Shown piece after piece: positions 59,531 to 64,000 of a stretch of 64,000 bases of DNA; position 1 is the stretch's first letter; every line of letters begins with the position of its first letter. Under the pieces are notes generated by a model that was not told the DNA's origin, made no database searches, and worked only from the letters and a program-made list of their open reading frames with translations. The DNA is taken from contig NZ_CP116304.1 in assembly GCF_028010285.1 (NCBI RefSeq), positions 5,410,501 to 5,474,500 of the forward strand, written 5' to 3'. The position numbers and the translations under genes were made by a program. This stretch comes from Pseudomonas sp. Q1-7 (GTDB lineage: Bacteria > Pseudomonadota > Gammaproteobacteria > Pseudomonadales > Pseudomonadaceae).

Positions 59531-61036
59531 ATGAAATCTGGCGCCGACAACCTTCCCGACGATCCCATCCTGCTCAAGGCGTTGGTTCTGCAATTACAGG
59601 AACAGGTCGCCCTGCTGCGCCACAAACTGTTCTCACCCAAATCCGAGCGCAGCCCCGAAGACGCCGACTCGCCGCAATTGGCCATGTTCAACGAGGCCGA
59701 AGAGCTGATCGAAGAGCCGGCCGCCGCGCCAAGCGAAGCCGAAGAAGTCGTTGCGCCGGTCAAGCGTCGTGGCAAACGCAAGCCGCTGCCGGCCAACCTG
59801 CCGCACGTGGAAGTCATCCATGAGCTACCCGAGCATGAACTGACTTGCGCCTGCGGCGCCTGCAAACAGGTCATCGGCGAAGAAACCAGCGAGCAGTTGG
59901 AGATCATCCCAATGCAGGTGCGGGTGCTCCGGCATATCCGCAAGACCTATGCCTGCAAGGTCTGCGAAGCCGCGCCGATCACCGCCGACAAGCCGGCACA
60001 ACTGATCGAGAAGAGCCTGGCCAGCCCCAGCGTGCTGGCGATGCTGCTGACCACCAAGTACGCCGACGGCATCCCGCTGTACCGCTTCGAAAAGATGCTC
60101 AGCTGCCACGGCGTCGACATCCCGCGGCAGACCCTGGCGCGCTGGGTGATCCAGTCCGGCGAGCACCTGCAACCGCTGCTCAACCTGCTGCGCGACAAGC
60201 TGCTGGAGCACCCGATGCTGCACCGCGACGAGACCCGTCTGCAGGTGCTGCACGAACCGGGTCGCGATCCTAGCGCGCAGTCCTGGATGTGGGTGCAAAG
60301 CGGTGGGCCACCGGACAGACCGGTGATCCTCTTCGACTACACCACCAGCCGTGCGCAGGAGGTGCCGCTGCGCCTGCTCGACGGCTATCGCGGCTACCTG
60401 ATGACCGACGACTACGCCGGCTACAACGCCGTGGCCATGCAGGAGGGCATCGAACGCCTGGGCTGCTGGGCACATGCGCGGCGCAAGTTCGTCGAAGCGC
60501 AGAAGGTGCAGCCCAAGGGCAAAACCGGCCGGGCCGACATGGCGCTGAACCTGATCAACAAGCTCTACGGCATCGAGCGTGACCTGAAAGAGGCCAACGA
60601 CAGCGAACGCCTGACCGCCCGTCAGCAACGCAGCCAGCCACTGCTCGACCAGCTCAAGGCCTGGCTGGACAAGACCCAGCCGCAGGTCGCCGGGCAGACG
60701 GCCCTGGGCAAGGCGGTGAACTACCTGGCCAGCAACTGGAGTCGGCTGGTGCGCTACGTCGAAGGTGGACATCTGCCGATCGACAACAACCGCACCGAGA
60801 ACGCCATCCGCCCGTTCGTCATCGGCCGCAAGAACTGGCTGTTCAGCGACACGCCCAAGGGCGCCACGGCCAGCGCGCAGGTCTACAGCCTGATCGAAAC
60901 CGCCAAGGCCAATGGCCAGGAGCCTTACGCCTGGCTGCGCCACATCCTCGAACGCCTGCCAACCGCCAGCAGCGTTGAGGATTACGAAGCACTGCTGCCG
61001 TGGAACTGCTCGCCAGCTTCTGTCCCAGCGTCCTGA
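59531..61036 (+). CDS. tnpC: IS66 transposase TnpC
   Basis: 501 residues, full length. An N-terminal leucine-zipper-like coiled coil ([20 protein letters not shown]) with a [18 protein letters not shown] linker is followed by a zinc-finger-like [13 protein letters not shown] and CKVCEAAP, and a DDE core with [10 protein letters not shown] (first Asp), [12 protein letters not shown] (second Asp) and [26 protein letters not shown] (Glu). All catalytic residues are present, so the protein could be active even though tnpA is missing. Confidence 0.96.
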   Translation: MKSGADNLPDDPILLKALVLQLQEQVALLRHKLFSPKSERSPEDADSPQLAMFNEAEELIEEPAAAPSEAEEVVAPVKRRGKRKPLPANLPHVEVIHELPEHELTCACGACKQVIGEETSEQLEIIPMQVRVLRHIRKTYACKVCEAAPITADKPAQLIEKSLASPSVLAMLLTTKYADGIPLYRFEKMLSCHGVDIPRQTLARWVIQSGEHLQPLLNLLRDKLLEHPMLHRDETRLQVLHEPGRDPSAQSWMWVQSGGPPDRPVILFDYTTSRAQEVPLRLLDGYRGYLMTDDYAGYNAVAMQEGIERLGCWAHARRKFVEAQKVQPKGKTGRADMALNLINKLYGIERDLKEANDSERLTARQQRSQPLLDQLKAWLDKTQPQVAGQTALGKAVNYLASNWSRLVRYVEGGHLPIDNNRTENAIRPFVIGRKNWLFSDTPKGATASAQVYSLIETAKANGQEPYAWLRHILERLPTASSVEDYEALLPWNCSPASVPAS

Positions 61037-61212
61037 AAACAAACCCCGTCCAGGCGGACGGGATTTATGGAGCGCTTACGAAATAACCCTCAGACCTGGG
61101 CAAGGAAGCTCAGTGAAACGCCGAAAGTCAACTTGAAGTGGCTTCCAGCCACTTCGACAGCAGGCACATCCGACCGGCCGGCTGCCGCTGAACCTACTTT
61201 TTCAACAGAATC

Positions 61213-61594
61213 AAGAATCAGCGGGCGTTGAAGCCAATCAGAAATACGGGGCTATTTCAGACCATCCTTAGGTAAGTTCCGACATTTATTCAAAACCATT
61301 CCCCCTGGCAGGCAATCTGGGTCGCCATCGGAGGAGCTGCCTATGAAGACCGTCGCCCCGCCACACCAATCACGCGGCCTGAGACAGAACAAGCCGAGCT
61401 GCCAGGCGCAAGGGTTCGTGGATGTGACGATTGGCGCGGGGATCGTCCTTGTACGCAAAGTGCATCCTCCCCCATCACTAGCAGACGCACCACGTAACCA
61501 CACGGCGACATCCTACGACCCACTCGCTCTAAAGAGCAGTGAACCTGGCCGGCATCATCTGCCGCCCAGGTCCTTACCCTTTCTGCACCGCCAA
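61213..61594. other. Intergenic region after the nested insertion sequences
   Basis: About 380 bp. No supported gene: open frames on both strands (for example 61341-61598 minus and 61343-61684 plus) lack family resemblance and overlap each other. It may hold the displaced right side of the IS1182 target site. Confidence 0.5.
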
Positions 61595-62101
61595 TCAATT
61601 GCCAGCCTTCGTAACTTGGGGATCCCTGGCAACCGCCCCCGAGACGGTGAGAAGGCAGACGCTGGACTTACAAGAGCCACTTAGCTTCAGGCCTTGAGCG
61701 AGACTCTTGGAGCGAAAAATCTCCCCCATCAAAGCAGCATCCACTTCGCCACCGCCGGTGCCCGTTAGCGCCGCCAGTGCGCGCCGAGCGAGATTCTCGC
61801 CAACTTGAGCTTGCGCAGTCGACCCTCCCTCAGCCTTGTGCCAAGAGATATTGGTGCGGCCACAGTTGAACTCCAATGTCATGCCAACAACATCGCGAGA
61901 GAACTTGTAGCGACTGATTGCGCATTCCCCCGCCCGCTTGACAACGCGCTTCAGCACGGGAGCACCCACTGCGACGACCACGTCCTTTTCAGTTAGCGAA
62001 AGCGCACTGACGCCGACCTTACCCGACTCTGGCTCTTCGCCGCACCCTTGTAAGCCAAACAGCGCACCTGTGACCACGGCCGCCAGTAATTTCTTTCTCA
62101 T
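61595..62101 (-). CDS. Hypothetical lipoprotein
   Basis: 168 residues from the ATG at 62101. A lipoprotein signal peptide (MRKKLLAAVVTGALFGLQGC) has a lipobox with Cys20, followed by GEEPESG; Gly at +2 would send it to the outer membrane. The rest is mixed alpha/beta with three further Cys (two in GSCKSSVCLLTV) that could form disulfides. I do not recognise a domain. It stands alone between insertion sequences and the A+T-rich region. Confidence 0.75.
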   Translation of the reverse strand: MRKKLLAAVVTGALFGLQGCGEEPESGKVGVSALSLTEKDVVVAVGAPVLKRVVKRAGECAISRYKFSRDVVGMTLEFNCGRTNISWHKAEGGSTAQAQVGENLARRALAALTGTGGGEVDAALMGEIFRSKSLAQGLKLSGSCKSSVCLLTVSGAVARDPQVTKAGN

Positions 62102-62668
62102 AACCTTCCCCTGCTCGTTAAACCAATAGCCCACAGACAGTGCTGCAAGCAACACCTCAAAGTGGAGTGAGTGGACAATACGTGGACTCAACCTCAACTG
62201 AACGAGTCACTCCTCACCACCACCGGACTCACTACCCGAAGACCTCTGCCCAATCACTCGACACGTAGCATCAAAAAACCCACCGATCAAAAAGAGAGGC
62301 TTAGGCCTCACACCACGCGCGACGTACTTCCAGGAATATCAGAAGGCCAGGGAAGCATCCGCTCCGAATAGCAACCAACGATGCTCTACCCCGGAAGAGC
62401 GACCCATACTCATCTGATATAGTGTCGCATTTAAACATACCCGTTGTCTCTTGATAAGCCGAGCGACACTGCGCAATAGAAACCACAGTACTTCACCAAG
62501 CCCCCCTACAAAGAAGACAAGAAGACGCGACCTCCGAGAACAAACTAAGACACAGGAAATCCTAGTTAAATAAGATTCAATGGAGCGAGCGAATAGCACA
62601 CCGCCGCGCAGACCAACGAAGCCATAGCCAGACATATCGAGGGAGGTGTAACATACCCCCATAATCCC
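62102..62668. other. A+T-richer intergenic region before kdsB
   Basis: About 570 bp with no supported gene. Composition falls visibly below that of the preceding genes. A 180-codon minus-strand frame (62339-62881) overlaps kdsB and has no family-like sequence. The region should contain the promoter of the polysaccharide genes. Confidence 0.5.
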
Positions 62669-63430
62669 ATGGAGAGTTCCAGATTGAAGAAAAATCAAGA
62701 TTTTAGCGTTATCATTCCGGCTCGATATGATTCGAGCCGTCTTCCTGGAAAGCCACTTATAGAGATATGTGGAGTTCCGATGATCATAAGAACTTATAAA
62801 CAGTGCGCGAAGGCCTGCCCTCCAGAGAGGATCTTCGTCGCAACCGACGACGAAAGAATCAGGACTGTCTGCCAAGCACATGACATCCAGGTACTAATGA
62901 CGTCGAAAGATTGTCTCACGGGAACGGACCGAGTCGCCGAATGCGCAGAGTTGATCGACTCCAAGGTGTTCATCAATGTTCAGGGCGACGAACCCCTTTT
63001 CAACCCAGAAGACCTGAGAACCATTATCGACAGTCTCAATGACTATCCAGGTGATGTACTTAACGGCTTCTGCCCCATTCTAGAGGAAGAGCAGTTCAGA
63101 AGCACAAGCACTCCAAAAGTCGTAATCCGCCCCGACGGACGCCTACTCTATATGTCTCGGGCGACAATTCCAGGATCTAAAGACAATAAATTTATCTCAG
63201 GCTATCGTCAGGTATGCGTCTACGCGTTCCCTCGCAAAGCCCTTGAAGATTTTAGCGCACAAAAGCACAAGACCCCCTTGGAGAACATAGAAGACATAGA
63301 AATTCTTCGCTTTCTGGAGCTGGGCTGGGAAGTAAGGATGATTGAGCTTTCGACTAGTTCAATCGCCGTTGATAACCCAGGCGACGTATTGCGCGCCGAA
63401 GCGGCAGTTCATGAAGGAAAACGACCATGA
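62669..63430 (+). CDS. kdsB: 3-deoxy-manno-octulosonate cytidylyltransferase (KdsB-like)
   Basis: 253 residues. The CMP-sugar synthetase motif VIIPARYDSSRLPGKPL, then ERIFVATDDERI, MTSKDCLTGTDRVAE, VFINVQGDEPLF and the C-terminal LENIEDIEILRFLELGWEVRMI are present. It activates Kdo (or a related ulosonic acid) as the CMP-sugar. The ATG at 62669 lacks a good RBS; a TTG at 62684 with GGAG upstream is an alternative. Composition is clearly A+T-richer than the core genes. Because core kdsB is normally elsewhere with lpxK, this may be a capsule or O-antigen paralogue. It overlaps the next gene (ATGA). Confidence 0.9.
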   Translation: MESSRLKKNQDFSVIIPARYDSSRLPGKPLIEICGVPMIIRTYKQCAKACPPERIFVATDDERIRTVCQAHDIQVLMTSKDCLTGTDRVAECAELIDSKVFINVQGDEPLFNPEDLRTIIDSLNDYPGDVLNGFCPILEEEQFRSTSTPKVVIRPDGRLLYMSRATIPGSKDNKFISGYRQVCVYAFPRKALEDFSAQKHKTPLENIEDIEILRFLELGWEVRMIELSTSSIAVDNPGDVLRAEAAVHEGKRP

Positions 63431-64000
63431 CTTCGAATACTGATTACAAATCTTTCATATTTGATTGCGACGGAGTGGTGCTAGATTCCAACAGAATAAA
63501 AACCGATGCATTCTATCGGGCGGCCGTTAACTATGGAGAGGCTCCAGCTCAGAAACTCGTGGAGTTCCATGTGGCAAATGGCGGAATATCTCGATATCGA
63601 AAATTTGAGTATTTTTTCAGCGAGATACTACATAAGACATCATGGGATCGCGACCTGAGTATTGCCCTTGAAAACTATGCAACATTTGTCCGGGATGGTC
63701 TTCTCAACTGCGAAATCGCCTCTGGCCTTCATGAATTGCGCGAAGTTACCCCAGAGAGCCGCTGGCTAATCGTATCGGGGGGCGACGAGAACGAACTCAG
63801 AGAAATCTTCACGATGCGAGGCTTGATCGGTTACTTTGATGGAGGCATCTTTGGCAGCCCCACGCCAAAAGACGTCATTTTAGCAAGAGAAATCGCGCGA
63901 GGAAATATCCCGAAACCAGCAGTATTTCTAGGAGACAGCCGGTTTGATCATCAGTGCGCTGACGACGCCGGATTGGACTTTGTGTTCCTGAGCGCGTGGA
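63427..64000 (+). CDS. HAD-superfamily phosphatase (3' end outside window)
   Basis: 191 codons remain open at the right edge. HAD motifs: I SFIFDCDGVVLDSN (nucleophile Asp), II WLIVSGGDENEL, III the Lys in PTPKDVILAREI and IV FLGDSRFDHQCADDAG. A helical cap lies between motifs I and II (C1-type). Overlap with kdsB suggests it dephosphorylates an intermediate of the same pathway, for example a ulosonate-8-phosphate, but it is not the short KdsC type. Substrate is inference only. Confidence 0.85.
   Translation, partial: MTSNTDYKSFIFDCDGVVLDSNRIKTDAFYRAAVNYGEAPAQKLVEFHVANGGISRYRKFEYFFSEILHKTSWDRDLSIALENYATFVRDGLLNCEIASGLHELREVTPESRWLIVSGGDENELREIFTMRGLIGYFDGGIFGSPTPKDVILAREIARGNIPKPAVFLGDSRFDHQCADDAGLDFVFLSAW

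Larger units (their letters stand above)
59070..61079 (+). mobile_element. IS66-family element carrying tnpB and tnpC only
   Basis: The left end GTATCCGCTCCATAAACCCC (59070) and right end, inverted, GTAAGCGCTCCATAAATCCC (from 61079) are typical IS66 inverted repeats beginning GTAA. The 8 bp flanking the two ends (GATCGCTC and GAAATAAC) differ, so the usual 8-bp duplication is absent, indicating deletion or recombination after insertion. No tnpA lies between the left end and tnpB (82 bp). Confidence 0.88.
57889..61212 (+). mobile_element. IS1182-like element interrupted by an IS66-family element
   Basis: Terminal inverted repeats are GATTCTGTTTAAAAAGTAG at 57889 and, inverted, CTACTTTTTCAACAGAATC ending at 61212. 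Both ends are flanked by AAGA (57885-57888 and 61213-61216), a candidate 4-bp target duplication. The transposase inside is frameshifted and cut by the IS66 insertion. The 130 bp right of the IS66 element carry the end of IS1182, so a central part of the original element is missing. Confidence 0.8.

Noticed and set aside
61341..61684. Overlapping small frames on both strands after the insertion sequences
   Set aside because: No RBS, no family resemblance, and they overlap each other and the lipoprotein gene.
62339..62881. A minus-strand frame containing GRSSGVEHR, a string often produced by translating through tRNA genes
   Set aside because: I looked for a tRNA or tRNA fragment around 62380-62410 and found no pairing acceptor stem or T-arm; the frame also overlaps kdsB.

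Overview
The window is a G+C-rich chromosomal segment of a Pseudomonas species. The basis is gene content and order: typA, thiI, glnA, ntrBC, trmL, secB, grxC, gpmI, an envC-like gene, ctpA, hisF-hisA-hisH-hisB, mutY, yggX and tRNA-Phe follow an order I recall from P. aeruginosa and relatives. Most of the annotation is therefore core housekeeping, with accessory DNA at both ends and after tRNA-Thr.

Left end (1-10.6 kb, minus strand): a two-partner secretion pair. The transporter gene lies upstream of a very large filamentous-haemagglutinin/CdiA-like exoprotein whose C-terminal tip, where a toxin would sit, is beyond position 1.

Nitrogen block (10.7-23.5 kb): typA and thiI (minus), then glnA, a mechanosensitive channel, two DUF4124 proteins and ntrB-ntrC. 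glnA has a textbook sigma-54 promoter with two NtrC-type enhancer sites. ntrB also has a candidate sigma-54 promoter and an NtrC-type site. Downstream of ntrC are a small gene I read as a CsrA-family RsmF/RsmN-type RNA-binding protein, and then a four-module tandem repeat behind a third sigma-54 promoter. I interpret that repeat as an NrsZ-type nitrogen-regulated small RNA.

Core block (23.5-45.9 kb): trmL, secB, grxC, an inactive-looking rhodanese, gpmI, envC-like, ctpA, yibQ-like, two paralogous orphan solute-binding proteins, the histidine genes with a DUF2164 gene inside, a PanZ-like acetyltransferase, asmA-like, mutY, yggX, tRNA-Phe, a decayed H-NOX/EAL pseudogene, a polar amino-acid ABC transporter, a methyltransferase and tRNA-Thr. 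Two long REP-like palindromes and several strong terminators separate the units.

Chemosensory block (46.2-57.3 kb, minus strand): cheW, cheR with TPRs, cheW, an MCP, hybrid cheA, cheB and a 1,193-residue REC-GAF-PAS-PAS-GGDEF-EAL-REC protein, tightly packed and often overlapping. It resembles a Wsp-type pathway in which WspR is replaced by a protein carrying both c-di-GMP synthesis and hydrolysis domains.

Right end (57.9-64 kb): a frameshifted IS1182-like element with a nested IS66-family element, a small lipoprotein gene, and the start of an A+T-richer region with a kdsB-like gene and a HAD phosphatase. That region probably begins a surface-polysaccharide island.
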